Origin: a virus
Direction: 5' to 3' (one strand)
Virus record (IMG/VR): IMGVR_UViG_3300025914_000009
Coordinates: 60,984-124,983 of that record
DNA length: 64,000 nucleotides
The notes beneath the pieces were generated by a model that saw nothing but the letters and a program-made list of their open reading frames with translations, was not told the DNA's origin and did no database searches. Shown here one piece after another: positions 20,273 to 28,862 of this stretch. Position 1 is the stretch's first letter. Every line of letters starts with the position of its first letter. Position numbers and translations under genes: made by a program.

Positions 20273-22285
20273 ATGGATGTAGAAATCTATGATATAGAAT
20301 GTTTAGCAGGAATGTTCCTGTATTGTGGGTTTAATCCCACAACTGAAACATGGGTAGAATTTGAGATTTCGGAGTACAGAAATGATCTTTTTGCGCTCTC
20401 AAAGCATCTACAGTCCCTAAGGGGTGTGTATGGCATATCCTATAATGGATTAAGCTATGATTGTCAGGTGCTGCAGTTTATTATGGATAATCATCAGAGA
20501 TGGATTGACTATGATAATATTAGAACCTTGAACATTATTAAAAAGTTCTCCAACAAGATTATTGACGATCAGAAGTATGATCTGTTTCCTCCCTATAGAG
20601 AAGAGGATATAGACAATACTCAGATAGATCTGCTAAAGATCCACCACTTCGACAATGAGAATAAGAGAACATCTTTGAAATGGCTAGAGTTCTCTATGGA
20701 CTTCTACAACGTGGAAGAGATGCCTTATCATCACACTCAGGAGAAATTCACTCCTGATGAGATACAGGAGATTAAGGATTATTGTAGAAATGACGTAGAG
20801 GCTACTTATGAATTTTGGAAGTACACCATTGGGGAAATTGAACATGACGAGTATAAAGGCAAGAACAAAGTACAGGACAGGCTTGATCTGATTGAGGAGA
20901 TGAAATTTCCTACCAAAGCTCTCTCATGGAGTGACGTTAAGATTGGTGATGAGATTAACAAGAAAGTGTATTGTGAGCTTACTAGCTTGACTACCAGACA
21001 GTTGTATGATCTTAAAAAGAAAAGGAAACCTACGAAGAGGTTCAATTATGGAGATTGTATACCAGATTATGTTACCTTTAGAACTAAACCCTTTCAGGAG
21101 TTCTTTGAGAAGATGAAAAAGGTGAGGGTAAATCTGGCTAAAAAAGAGGAATACCCTTTCAGTATCAATGGGTTACATCTGCTCATTGCTAAAGGAGGAA
21201 TCCATTCCAGCGAAAAGAATAGGATAGTAATACCCAAATGGAATGAGATTCTGATGGATGCAGATATTGGTTCTCAATACCCCTGGTCTATCATTAAGAG
21301 AAAGTTATTTCCTTCCCATTTGAGCACAGCATGGCTGGTAGGCTATGAGAGTACTTTTAAAAAGAGGATCAGCTATAAGAAGCTGGCTCAGAACCCAGAC
21401 ATTCCTAAGAGGGATAAAAGGAAATATAAAGGGCTCAGTGAGATGCTAAAGTTAGCCCTAAATGGAGGAGGTTTTGGTAAGACTAATGAGAAGAACTCAT
21501 GGCAGTACGATCCTTTCGTGCAATTTAGCTGTACCATAGGTAATCAGTTTGAGATCCTAATGCTTATTGAAGATCTGCTAATAGCTGGTATTCAGACTAT
21601 TAGTGCTAATACTGATGGTATAGTATGTTTATTTGACAAGAGTTTGGAAGAGACTTACTATAATACCTGCTACGCATGGGAAAAGAAGGTAGGAAACAAT
21701 GAACAGGGTAAGCTGGAGTATACTCAGTACAGTAAAATGATTCAGGCTACTGTGAATGACTATCTGGCTATAAAGCTTGATGGAGAGGTGAAGAAGAAAG
21801 GTGACTTCCTTACCAGTTTTCCGGTAGAGAAGAATAAGAGTAGAAAGATTATCAATCTCGCACTGGAGAAGTGGTTTGTTAATGGTATTAGAGCAGGCAT
21901 TACTATCAGACAGCATTTAAATATCTTTGATTTCTGTATAGGAGTAAAGGCTTCTAAACAATTCCATTATGAAACTATTGATAAAGAGGGGCAGAAAGAA
22001 GTGTTTGACAGAATGATAAGGTATTATGTGTCTACAGATGGAAAGAAGCTACTAAAGATCAAGAATGAGAACTCAGAAGCTGATGGTAATGATGTAACAC
22101 AATGTGAAGCAGGAGAGTGGAAGTGTACAGTGATAAACAAGGTAGATACCAATAAGCCTATAGCAGAGTATAATATCAACTATGATTATTATATAAACAA
22201 GGCTGAAGAGCGTATCTATGCAATTGAAAAAGGAAGGAAAAGAAAAGGTGGAAGACCAGATCCTAACCAAACAACATTATTTTGA
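20273..22285 (+). CDS. family B DNA polymerase
   Basis: 670 aa. Exonuclease motifs: YDIE (D7, E9), YNGLSYD, YCRNDVEAT. Polymerase motif A DADIGSQYP (D329), motif B KLALNGGGFGKT (K393) and motif C NTDGI (D448) are intact. The order exo then palm fits a replicative phage PolB. It carries out genome replication together with the helicase (25462) and primase (34759). The compact size and divergent motif A (SQYP for SLYP) are typical of phage enzymes. A glycosylase at 36552 may protect against uracil. Confidence 0.9.
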   Translation: MDVEIYDIECLAGMFLYCGFNPTTETWVEFEISEYRNDLFALSKHLQSLRGVYGISYNGLSYDCQVLQFIMDNHQRWIDYDNIRTLNIIKKFSNKIIDDQKYDLFPPYREEDIDNTQIDLLKIHHFDNENKRTSLKWLEFSMDFYNVEEMPYHHTQEKFTPDEIQEIKDYCRNDVEATYEFWKYTIGEIEHDEYKGKNKVQDRLDLIEEMKFPTKALSWSDVKIGDEINKKVYCELTSLTTRQLYDLKKKRKPTKRFNYGDCIPDYVTFRTKPFQEFFEKMKKVRVNLAKKEEYPFSINGLHLLIAKGGIHSSEKNRIVIPKWNEILMDADIGSQYPWSIIKRKLFPSHLSTAWLVGYESTFKKRISYKKLAQNPDIPKRDKRKYKGLSEMLKLALNGGGFGKTNEKNSWQYDPFVQFSCTIGNQFEILMLIEDLLIAGIQTISANTDGIVCLFDKSLEETYYNTCYAWEKKVGNNEQGKLEYTQYSKMIQATVNDYLAIKLDGEVKKKGDFLTSFPVEKNKSRKIINLALEKWFVNGIRAGITIRQHLNIFDFCIGVKASKQFHYETIDKEGQKEVFDRMIRYYVSTDGKKLLKIKNENSEADGNDVTQCEAGEWKCTVINKVDTNKPIAEYNINYDYYINKAEERIYAIEKGRKRKGGRPDPNQTTLF

Positions 22286-22308
22286 TAACAAAGAAGTGGA
22301 GGTTTTAA

Positions 22309-22662
22309 ATGAAAGAGTTTAGGTTTTACACAAAAGGGGAAGGACATGAGCAAACCTGGTGGATTGATCTATGTGCATACATTGCCCAAGGGGGTAACCC
22401 AGCTGATTTACAAATGGTAGCAGGGGCTGATGATTTTCTTGATATATTGAGCGGAGAAAACATGGAAGATGAAGTAAAACTCCAGATCTCTGAACAGAAA
22501 CAAAAAGGGTTCTATGAGCTCAAACGATGTGATGAGATACCTACTGTGTCTGGTAGGTACTATTTTGATGACATGTCAGACAATCTTATGTGGTTATGTC
22601 CAGTTATTATGTGGATATTTGAAGGAAGGTATCCAGAAACTATTTACTATAAACCAATCTGA
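22309..22662 (+). CDS. conserved phage protein (DUF6717-like), 117 aa
   Basis: Contains WWIDLCAYIAQGG, DLQMVAGADDFLDIL and a C-terminal SGRYYFDD. The M-V-A-G-A-D-D core resembles a small family found in phages and bacteria without a known function. Follows the DNA polymerase by 23 nt. Confidence 0.6.
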   Translation: MKEFRFYTKGEGHEQTWWIDLCAYIAQGGNPADLQMVAGADDFLDILSGENMEDEVKLQISEQKQKGFYELKRCDEIPTVSGRYYFDDMSDNLMWLCPVIMWIFEGRYPETIYYKPI

Positions 22663-22663
22663 T

Positions 22664-23122
22664 ATGAAGCCTCCATTCTATTCCTCGAAAGCATTTGTGA
22701 ATTTACCAGGTTGTAATTCCGATGCTTCGATTTTCTCCCAAATTGTCTTTTATTCAGATGATAGCTCAGGTTATGATGCTACTCTAAAGTTAAGAGACTG
22801 CGGGAACTCTATTCACTTCGCTGTTGGGTTAAACGATGAAGGGGATAGATCATATGAGAACAGCTTATTCAAAGTAGAAGCTCTTATTAAGGAGTTGGTA
22901 GCTTTCAGGGATGCTCTGGTTCAGGCTAAGAGCATTTATGATGAAAGAGCAAAGGTAGAAGAACTTGAGAGACAGCAATATATGAGTAAAAATGAAAATC
23001 ATGAAATGGATCCAAGGCATAGCCATCCTCCTGATATCAGCAGTGTTAATTATTCCACTGATAATTCTGTTAGAGGATTGGAGGACTTACAGGCAGCAGT
23101 CAATGTTGTACCAAATCTTTAG
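22664..23122 (+). CDS. hypothetical protein, 152 aa
   Basis: Start at 22664 (MKPPFYSSKAF) directly after the previous stop. Beta-rich N-terminal domain (YDATLKLRDCGNSIHFAVGL), then a helical linker (KVEALIKELVAFRDALVQ) and a His/Pro-rich tail. Probably a small cytosolic phage protein; function unknown. Confidence 0.6.
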   Translation: MKPPFYSSKAFVNLPGCNSDASIFSQIVFYSDDSSGYDATLKLRDCGNSIHFAVGLNDEGDRSYENSLFKVEALIKELVAFRDALVQAKSIYDERAKVEELERQQYMSKNENHEMDPRHSHPPDISSVNYSTDNSVRGLEDLQAAVNVVPNL

Positions 23123-23127
23123 TGATA

Positions 23128-23430
23128 ATGAAGACTACAACACAGATAGTAGACGAAGAGTTTGAGTATCTTAGAGACAAAGCATATTTGGAAGCTGAGA
23201 AATATGAAAGAGAAACCAGACTTATGCAGGAGATCTTCGAAGTGGAGCACGCAAGAGTGGTATTAGGAAAAGTGAGAAAAACTCGCAAAAATGTCCAATA
23301 TGCAACAGTCTCAACAAGAGCAAAACGCCCAAGGTTTATCCGTGTTCAATCTTACCATAGAAGGATTCAGGCAGCTACAGACTTATGGAATAGATCTAAA
23401 CCATCTATTCATACTGGAATGCCTTTCTGA
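23128..23430 (+). CDS. hypothetical protein, 100 aa, overlapping the next gene
   Basis: Helical, charged N-terminus (EEFEYLRDKAYLEAEKYERE). The last 140 nt overlap the gene at 23291 in another frame, and from that point on the translation (arginine-rich, low order) no longer looks conserved. The gene may have lost its original stop codon. Confidence 0.5.
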   Translation: MKTTTQIVDEEFEYLRDKAYLEAEKYERETRLMQEIFEVEHARVVLGKVRKTRKNVQYATVSTRAKRPRFIRVQSYHRRIQAATDLWNRSKPSIHTGMPF

Positions 23431-23962
23431 AGGCACTGATGTAGAAAAGCACATGAGTTCTTCTAAGGTAGCAGCATGGAAACAAAATTTGTATAGGAAA
23501 AGCCTCATAACTGAAAAAGGAGAGGTTACTGTCTTAGGTAAAGAATTACTTGTAGCATTATCTTCTGCCAGACCCCCGGGGGAAGTAGTGAGGAAGATTA
23601 GGAAGGAGGTAGATGAGTTATTCGAGTTGTGGTGGAAAGCTTATCCTCCTACTGATATGTTTGAATACAAAGGTAGATCATTCAGTGGCTCAAGGGGTTT
23701 GAGGCAGAAAAAGGAGGACTGTAAGAAGAAATTCAATGAGATCTTACTTGAGGGAGAGCATAGTGCTGAAGATCTTATAAGAGCTTTAGAGAGGGAAATC
23801 ACTTTGAAAAAGGAGCAATCTGTGAAAGACAATGAGAATAAGATGAAGTATATGCAGAATAGTGCAACATATCTTAACCAAAGAACATATGAGAATTTTA
23901 TGTACCCTAAGGAAGGTTTTGTGATTGCTAAAATCACATCACCTGGAGCAGTGGACATCTAA
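23291..23962 (+). CDS. replication-initiation-like protein with winged helix
   Basis: 223 aa. The N-terminal half looks like a winged-helix domain (HLFILECLSEG, WKQNLYRKSLIT, GEVTVLGKELL). The C-terminal half has WWKAYPPTDMF, QKKEDCKKKFNEIL and MKYMQNSATYLNQRTYE, a signature of phage replication organiser proteins of the DnaD/gp16 type. Position beside the polymerase and helicase supports a role in replisome loading. Confidence 0.65.
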   Translation: MSNMQQSQQEQNAQGLSVFNLTIEGFRQLQTYGIDLNHLFILECLSEGTDVEKHMSSSKVAAWKQNLYRKSLITEKGEVTVLGKELLVALSSARPPGEVVRKIRKEVDELFELWWKAYPPTDMFEYKGRSFSGSRGLRQKKEDCKKKFNEILLEGEHSAEDLIRALEREITLKKEQSVKDNENKMKYMQNSATYLNQRTYENFMYPKEGFVIAKITSPGAVDI

Positions 23963-23993
23963 ACTCAGCTGAAAAAGGGATAATAGTAAGCAT

Positions 23994-24104
23994 ACCAACC
24001 CAGTATCCCTGCGAGAGTATAGGCTCAACACCCCGGAGGACTGCTTATACTGAAATATTCCTCTCGTAAATGAGAGGTCACAGTCCTGCCTGCTGTAGGT
24101 TGGT
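23994..24104 (+). ncRNA. 111-nt multibranched RNA
   Basis: ACCAACC (23994-24000) pairs perfectly with GGTTGGT (24098-24104). Inside: CAGTAT/ATACTG, CCTCTC-GTAAAT-GAGAGG and GGACTG/CAGTCC. The 3' strand runs into TTTTTAA, so transcription may stop there. No gene and no known RNA family recognised. Confidence 0.5.
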
Positions 24105-24116
24105 TTTTAACTAATT

Positions 24117-24278
24117 AAGATCTAAGGAGGATCGGATATCAACACTAAGATCACACCTGTCCCACGCTCCAATGGCTTAGTAGGAGAAGAGTCATTGCCC
24201 TGCAAGTTACGTTCAGACTACTAGCTTGAGGCACGGATCAGGCTCAACCCTTTGAGATATCCCACCTCCTTAGGTCTT
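24117..24278 (+). ncRNA. 162-nt RNA with 14+7 bp closing stem and cloverleaf interior
   Basis: AAGATCTAAGGAGG (24117-24130) pairs with CCTCCTTAGGTCTT (24265-24278; one G-U), continued by GGATATC/GATATCC (24134-24140 with 24256-24262). The interior has three helices: ACTAAG/CTTAGT, AGTAG/CTACT and TTGAG/CTCAA. The 3' end runs into TTTAAATTTT. It stands beside 23994 in a 330-nt gap between replication genes. Family not recognised. Confidence 0.55.
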
Positions 24279-24291
24279 TAAATTTTGACCT

Positions 24292-24423
24292 ATGAAAGGA
24301 TTAGTTTTTATCTTAATGTTACTATTTTGCGCGGTAACATTTCTTCCATTACTAGCCTTAATCATAGATGGATGTAGTTATGGGGAAGACAGTCTTATTT
24401 ATAAAATGTATAAACAAATCTAA
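24292..24423 (+). CDS. 43-aa membrane protein
   Basis: N-terminal hydrophobic segment MKGLVFILMLLFCAVTFLPLL, then a short polar tail. It may be a TM anchor or signal-like peptide. It overlaps the next start (TAATG). Confidence 0.5.
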   Translation: MKGLVFILMLLFCAVTFLPLLALIIDGCSYGEDSLIYKMYKQI

Positions 24424-25106
24424 TGAGTAATCTTGTCATCATTGTCCCTTCAAGAGGAAGACCTAGCTTGATGAAAAGGTTTCTGGATAGCTGGAAACTG
24501 ACAACTCAGGGGAAATCTACCATAAGAATAGGGTTAGATGCTAATGACCCTAATCTAATGGATTACATTAAATCTGAACGAAATGTCTATAAGACAGTGT
24601 TTACCAGCCAATTAGAGTTAAATCAAAAGAATAATTTGCTAGCAATGAGTGAGATAGAAGATGGTGCTAATATAGTAGGTTTGTTGAGTGATGATTTTAT
24701 ATTCCATACACTGGGATGGGAAGATAAGATCATTGAATGGCAGGATCAGAATAAGGGAATATGTTATGGAAATGACCTTTTACAGGGGGCTGCTTTACCA
24801 ACAGCACCTTTTATTCATGAAGATATTATTCTCCCTCTGGGGTATACAGCTCCTCCCATTCTAAAGCATTATTATATTGATAACTACTGGCTTGAGTTAG
24901 GTTTACGTCTTGAGAAGATCAAATATCTTCCAGATATTGTAATAGAACATAGTCACTGGAGCAACAAAAAAGCAATTAAAGATCTAACTTACAGCCAGTC
25001 AGAGGCCCTAATGGGTGAAGATAAGAAAGCTTGGGATCACTACAGAGAAACTAAATTATCTAATGACGTACAAAAAATACAATTATGGCACAAAAAACTA
25101 AAGTAG
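24423..25106 (+). CDS. GT-A fold glycosyltransferase-like protein
   Basis: 227 aa. LVIIVPSRGRPSLMKRFLDSW opens as in family 2 glycosyltransferases, GLLSDDFIF supplies the DxD-like metal motif, and HSHW a C-terminal histidine motif. Phages use such enzymes to glucosylate DNA bases or surface proteins. Its position among replication genes favours a DNA-base or nucleotide-sugar role, but the acceptor cannot be read. Confidence 0.7.
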   Translation: MSNLVIIVPSRGRPSLMKRFLDSWKLTTQGKSTIRIGLDANDPNLMDYIKSERNVYKTVFTSQLELNQKNNLLAMSEIEDGANIVGLLSDDFIFHTLGWEDKIIEWQDQNKGICYGNDLLQGAALPTAPFIHEDIILPLGYTAPPILKHYYIDNYWLELGLRLEKIKYLPDIVIEHSHWSNKKAIKDLTYSQSEALMGEDKKAWDHYRETKLSNDVQKIQLWHKKLK

Positions 25107-25288
25107 AAGTGAAAGCAGGTTACAGCACTTGCACTCTATTATTTATCACTTTCCTGGTTCTCAAATTATGTGGAGTAATCAACTGGTCTTGGTGGTGGAT
25201 AACTGCACCAATATGGGGGCCTCTTGCAATCATTGCTCTGCTAATGCTTATTGGACTTATTGGTATGATAGTTACAAAGAAAATCTAA
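25085..25288 (+). CDS. small membrane protein, two TM helices
   Basis: 67 aa: a short basic lead, helix at 16-33 (CTLLFITFLVLKLCGVI), then W-rich turn and helix at 40-65. Overlaps the glycosyltransferase 3' end by 22 nt. Function unknown. Confidence 0.6.
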   Translation: MAQKTKVEVKAGYSTCTLLFITFLVLKLCGVINWSWWWITAPIWGPLAIIALLMLIGLIGMIVTKKI

Positions 25289-25289
25289 T

Positions 25290-25469
25290 ATGACAAATCT
25301 CGAAAAAGCAACCAGAGCTACTATCCTGCAGTTTGCTCTTGATAATATAGGGGCTACAGAGCTAAATCCTGTCAAGCAGGCAAGAGATCTGGGAGAGGCC
25401 CTCGAAGTAGAAATGGATGATGGAGTAAAGAAGATAGTAACAATCAATGTAACAGATTCAGATGAGTGA
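25290..25469 (+). CDS. hypothetical protein, 59 aa
   Basis: MTNLEKATRATILQFALDNIG then KQARDLGEALEVEMDDG. Small, acidic, helical. Overlaps the helicase start by 8 nt, which supports coupled expression. Confidence 0.5.
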   Translation: MTNLEKATRATILQFALDNIGATELNPVKQARDLGEALEVEMDDGVKKIVTINVTDSDE

Positions 25470-26544
25470 TTTTGATGACTTAGCAGGAGAAGTTCAGAGT
25501 GGCATGGATGGTGCCAATGCTGGTGTACCAATGGGGTTTCAGAGGCTGAACAATCACATAAGTATCAGAAAATCAACTAAGTATTTAATAGGAGGCTACA
25601 CTGGTAGTGGCAAAACTGCTCTACTGGATGATGCCTTTGTGTTAAATCCACTAGATTGGTACATTAGGAATTATAGTACTACGAGAATAAGACTGAAGTT
25701 AGTTTACTTTTCTATGGAGAGAAGAAAGAACTTCAAGTTGGCTAAGTGGATTTCCAGAAAGATATTCATGGATCATGGAGTACTTATTCCTGTGACCAGG
25801 TTAATGGGTTGGTGCCCAAGGGATCAGAGGCTAACTCCTGATGAGCATGATCTGTTCCTAATGCACAGAGAGTATATTGAGGCTCTTATGGAAGTGATTA
25901 TCATGATGGATTACCCAGAGAATCCCACAGGGATAAGGAAGTACATGAGGGAATTATATCTGAGGCACGGTAGGGAGGAACAGGTTACAGAGCATAAAAG
26001 GATATATATACCAAATGATCCTAATTTGATTATCATGAAGATCAAAGATCACTCTGGTCTGATAAAGAAAGAGAGTGGTCTTGCTACTAAAAAAGATGTG
26101 ATAGATAAAGCATCTGAAGATGATCGAATGGAAAGGGATTATTATGGGGGTTCTATAGTAGAGGTTTCTCAGTTCAATAGAGATATCTCAAGTCCCCTAA
26201 GGCTCAAATCAGGTGATGTAGAGCCAATGCTTGAGGATTTTAAGGACACTGGAGCTACTCAGGAGGATTCAGATGTGGTTTTATCACTATTTGATCCTAT
26301 GAGATATAAGGTTCCAGACCCCTCAGGGTATGATCTATCCTTACTCCGCTCCAGAGATGGAATGAAGATGTATAGATCCTTAAAAATCCTGAAGAATTCC
26401 TATGGCTCAGATGATATTAGGATAGGTCTTGCATTCCAACCTGTTGTAGGCATGTTTAAGGAAATGCCAAAGATAGGAGATATGACTCCAGAAGTCTATG
26501 AAACTATTTTGAACAATACGTTCTTTTTACCAGAAAACAGATAA
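25462..26544 (+). CDS. DnaB-type (SF4) replicative helicase-like ATPase
   Basis: 360 aa. Walker A GGYTGSGKTAL (about residues 44-54), a Walker-B-like stretch before DHSGLI, and a VVEVSQFNRDI-type strand (SIVEVSQFNRDIS) typical of the RecA fold of SF4 helicases, where Gln and Asn sense the nucleotide. The N-terminal DnaB domain is absent, as in several phage enzymes. It would unwind DNA ahead of PolB and interact with the primase at 34759. Confidence 0.75.
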   Translation: MSDFDDLAGEVQSGMDGANAGVPMGFQRLNNHISIRKSTKYLIGGYTGSGKTALLDDAFVLNPLDWYIRNYSTTRIRLKLVYFSMERRKNFKLAKWISRKIFMDHGVLIPVTRLMGWCPRDQRLTPDEHDLFLMHREYIEALMEVIIMMDYPENPTGIRKYMRELYLRHGREEQVTEHKRIYIPNDPNLIIMKIKDHSGLIKKESGLATKKDVIDKASEDDRMERDYYGGSIVEVSQFNRDISSPLRLKSGDVEPMLEDFKDTGATQEDSDVVLSLFDPMRYKVPDPSGYDLSLLRSRDGMKMYRSLKILKNSYGSDDIRIGLAFQPVVGMFKEMPKIGDMTPEVYETILNNTFFLPENR

Positions 26545-26545
26545 T

Positions 26546-27394
26546 ATGATTAAAACCATCAATTTGAACACAGGAGAGGGATATACTAAAACCGTATTCC
26601 CTGATTCTCAGCCTCATATTCACGTAGATGTAGCTTTGGAAGAGTACCTGGCCAGAGTAATAGTGTCTCTGGACTCCCCAGCAAAACTTCTTGAGCTATG
26701 TATGATATCTAGTGCTTTAGATCATCATAAGACTATCTCAAAGAGTGAGCTCCACATTACCTACTTATTGGGTGCCAGATCTGATAGAAATCATGATCTT
26801 CCCTTAGGGAGCAGCTTTGGTCTGAAAGTGATAGCAGATATCATTAATTCCCTTGAGTTCTTGGATGTATATCTCTATGATCCTCATTCAGATGTAGCCC
26901 CTGCTTTAATCAAAGGTTCAATTGTGGTTAATAATAGGGAGCTGGTGGAGGCTTATGATAAAAAGGATACAATTCTTATTGTTCCTGATGCAGGTGCTTC
27001 CAAAAAGGCACACAAATATGCTGAGTGGAATCCAAATATTAAAGAATCCATACAGTGTATAAAGCATAGAGACCTTTCTAATGGTAAAATAACTCTTGAA
27101 GTTCTTAACCCTGCAACATGTGCTGGGAGGCATTGTGTGATTATTGATGATATCTGTGATGGGGGTGGAACTTTCATTGCTATTGCTAAGCAGCTTAGAG
27201 ATCAGGGATGGAATCCTCTTTCTATGACTCTCATAGTTACTCATGGGATTTTCTCCAAAGGATTTGAGCCACTGGAAGAGTATTTTGATGAGATAATATG
27301 CTCAGACTCACTAGGAGTATGGATACATACAGGTAAAGTCAAAATAAAACAAATAGCTTATGACCCAGACAAATATGGAATTAATGCAGGATGA
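26546..27394 (+). CDS. PRPP synthetase-like enzyme (Prs or Adps)
   Basis: 282 aa. The PRPP-binding loop CVIIDDICDGGGTF and a second strand ILIVPDAGASKKA match Prs, as does LLGARSDR. Prs adds pyrophosphate to ribose 5-phosphate. A phage branch, Adps of the NARP1 pathway, instead pyrophosphorylates ADP-ribose, giving ADPR-PP for a NAMPT-like partner to make NAD. That partner is present four genes downstream (28863). Prs and Adps cannot be separated by eye. Confidence 0.82.
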   Translation: MIKTINLNTGEGYTKTVFPDSQPHIHVDVALEEYLARVIVSLDSPAKLLELCMISSALDHHKTISKSELHITYLLGARSDRNHDLPLGSSFGLKVIADIINSLEFLDVYLYDPHSDVAPALIKGSIVVNNRELVEAYDKKDTILIVPDAGASKKAHKYAEWNPNIKESIQCIKHRDLSNGKITLEVLNPATCAGRHCVIIDDICDGGGTFIAIAKQLRDQGWNPLSMTLIVTHGIFSKGFEPLEEYFDEIICSDSLGVWIHTGKVKIKQIAYDPDKYGINAG

Positions 27395-27803
27395 ATATCT
27401 AAGACCTGGGGCCTCTTATAGCAGACTCATAATGGAATATTACAAGCACAAGAGCCTCTGTGTAGGTTTTGACTTTGATGGTACTGTTCATGATTATCAT
27501 AATAATGGATCTACCTATCATCTTGTAATTCAATTACTAAGGGATTTAAAGGAAATAGGTTGCACTATTATCTGCTGGACTGCTTACAAGGATCATGCTT
27601 ATATAATGAGATTCCTTGAAGACAACAATATTCCTTTTGATGGAATAAATACAGATGGCATCAAACTCCCCTGGGAAAGCAGGAAACCATTCTTCAGTGC
27701 TCTTCTGGATGACAGGGCTGGTCTCATCCAGGTATATAATGACCTAAAAGACCTTGTGACAACAGTAAAAAGAGAAAAAAATGATAGACCAGAATGTGGT
27801 TGA
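27360..27803 (+). CDS. HAD-superfamily hydrolase
   Basis: 147 aa. VGFDFDGTVHDY is HAD motif I (D-x-D-G-T), CWTAYKDH supplies motif II (T), and LPWESRKPFFSALLDDRAG motif III/IV (K, D-D). Small phage HADs are often nucleotide phosphatases. Starts 35 nt inside the Prs-like gene; an ATG at 27375 is an alternative start. Operonic with the NAD genes. Confidence 0.75.
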   Translation: MTQTNMELMQDEYLRPGASYSRLIMEYYKHKSLCVGFDFDGTVHDYHNNGSTYHLVIQLLRDLKEIGCTIICWTAYKDHAYIMRFLEDNNIPFDGINTDGIKLPWESRKPFFSALLDDRAGLIQVYNDLKDLVTTVKREKNDRPECG

Positions 27804-28071
27804 TTACATGGTTGCTAACAATGGCAACTATAACTACCGTAAAGCAGCAGAAGAGTTAATGGAACTAGCTTTAGTCTTAATACAGACAAGTAACAAGAAA
27901 ATCTCAGGTGCTCCTGATGAACAAGAGATTATAGACGAGATAGGAGATGTGGAGATCAGGATGGAAGTATTAAGAAGGCTATTTCCAAAGGACAAAATTG
28001 AGAAAAGGATCGAGTTTAAGATGGATAAATTCCGAGGTTACATAACAACTAAAAAGTATTCTAAATTTTAA
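27781..28071 (+). CDS. MazG-like nucleotide pyrophosphohydrolase
   Basis: 96 aa, all helical. KAAEELMELALVLIQ and EIIDEIGDVEIRMEVLR give the E-E-x-x-E and E-x-x-D metal motif of all-alpha NTP pyrophosphatases, with RIEFKMDKFRGYI as the final helix. Such enzymes remove noncanonical NTPs or ppGpp. It lies between HAD and deoxyribosyltransferase genes, a nucleotide-metabolism context. Confidence 0.75.
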   Translation: MIDQNVVDYMVANNGNYNYRKAAEELMELALVLIQTSNKKISGAPDEQEIIDEIGDVEIRMEVLRRLFPKDKIEKRIEFKMDKFRGYITTKKYSKF

Positions 28072-28073
28072 TT

Positions 28074-28568
28074 ATGAAAGTAGTACAGGCACCACAAAGA
28101 GCAGACTGGTACATACCAGTCAGTATATTTTTGGCAGGATCAATTGAGATGGGACTAGCATCAGGATGGCAGGAAGAGGCAATTGAGTTATTTGAGAAAT
28201 TCATTCCAAAGAAGCTGAACAATAAGTATCAGATTCTCAATCCCCGAAGGGATGACTGGGACAATAGTTGGGATAACTCTTTTGAAGATCCAACATTTAG
28301 TCAGCAGGTAAACTGGGAGCTCAGAGGTCTTGAGAAGGCTGATATGAGACTCTTCTATTTTGATCCAGGAACAATCTCTCCCATCAGCCTACTTGAGTTA
28401 GGTAGATATGGATTCAGTGGAACGGTTGTAGTATGCCCTGAGGGGTATGAAAGGAAGGGAAATGTAGATATCTTCTGTGACAGAATGAGCATTATGCAAA
28501 AGGATACGCTTGAAGAAGCAGCAAAGTACATAATTAAACAAACTAAAAGCAGGGCAAGTTATGGGTAA
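28074..28568 (+). CDS. nucleoside 2-deoxyribosyltransferase-like protein
   Basis: 164 aa. IFLAGSIEMG, NPRRDDWDNSW and QVNWELRGLEKADMRLFYFDP..SPISLLELG correspond to the nucleoside 2-deoxyribosyltransferase-like family, including the catalytic-type glutamate (SLLELG). Members cleave or transfer glycosidic bonds of nucleosides or NMN-like compounds. In this operon a role in nucleotide or NAD-precursor salvage is plausible. Confidence 0.75.
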   Translation: MKVVQAPQRADWYIPVSIFLAGSIEMGLASGWQEEAIELFEKFIPKKLNNKYQILNPRRDDWDNSWDNSFEDPTFSQQVNWELRGLEKADMRLFYFDPGTISPISLLELGRYGFSGTVVVCPEGYERKGNVDIFCDRMSIMQKDTLEEAAKYIIKQTKSRASYG

Positions 28569-28860
28569 AACAGAAATCACACCTGGAGCCAAACTTAAAT
28601 GTATTTTCTCACAGAAGCTTCCTGGAAAAGAGTATGCTCCTGCATTGAAACAAGATCAAGAGTATGAATGTAAGAGTATCCATCTGGACTCTAAAGGTAA
28701 TCCTCACATTGATGTGGGTCTGCCTTTGGAGCTAAATTATGTAAAAAGTTATGCTACGGGAGAGGAACTTCCTGGTACAACTCATTGGTGTCACCCGAAC
28801 AGGTTTGTTGTAACTGAGCAACCTGCTCACAAATATGCTGATGGAGGTCAGTATTTTTAG
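28561..28860 (+). CDS. hypothetical protein, 99 aa
   Basis: Overlaps the previous gene by 8 nt. Beta-rich; EITPGAKLKCIFSQ and HWCHPNRFVV faintly resemble the small MQKGSLV-type proteins at 4560-6920. Function unknown; co-transcribed with the NAMPT-like gene. Confidence 0.55.
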   Translation: MGKTEITPGAKLKCIFSQKLPGKEYAPALKQDQEYECKSIHLDSKGNPHIDVGLPLELNYVKSYATGEELPGTTHWCHPNRFVVTEQPAHKYADGGQYF

Positions 28861-28862
28861 TT

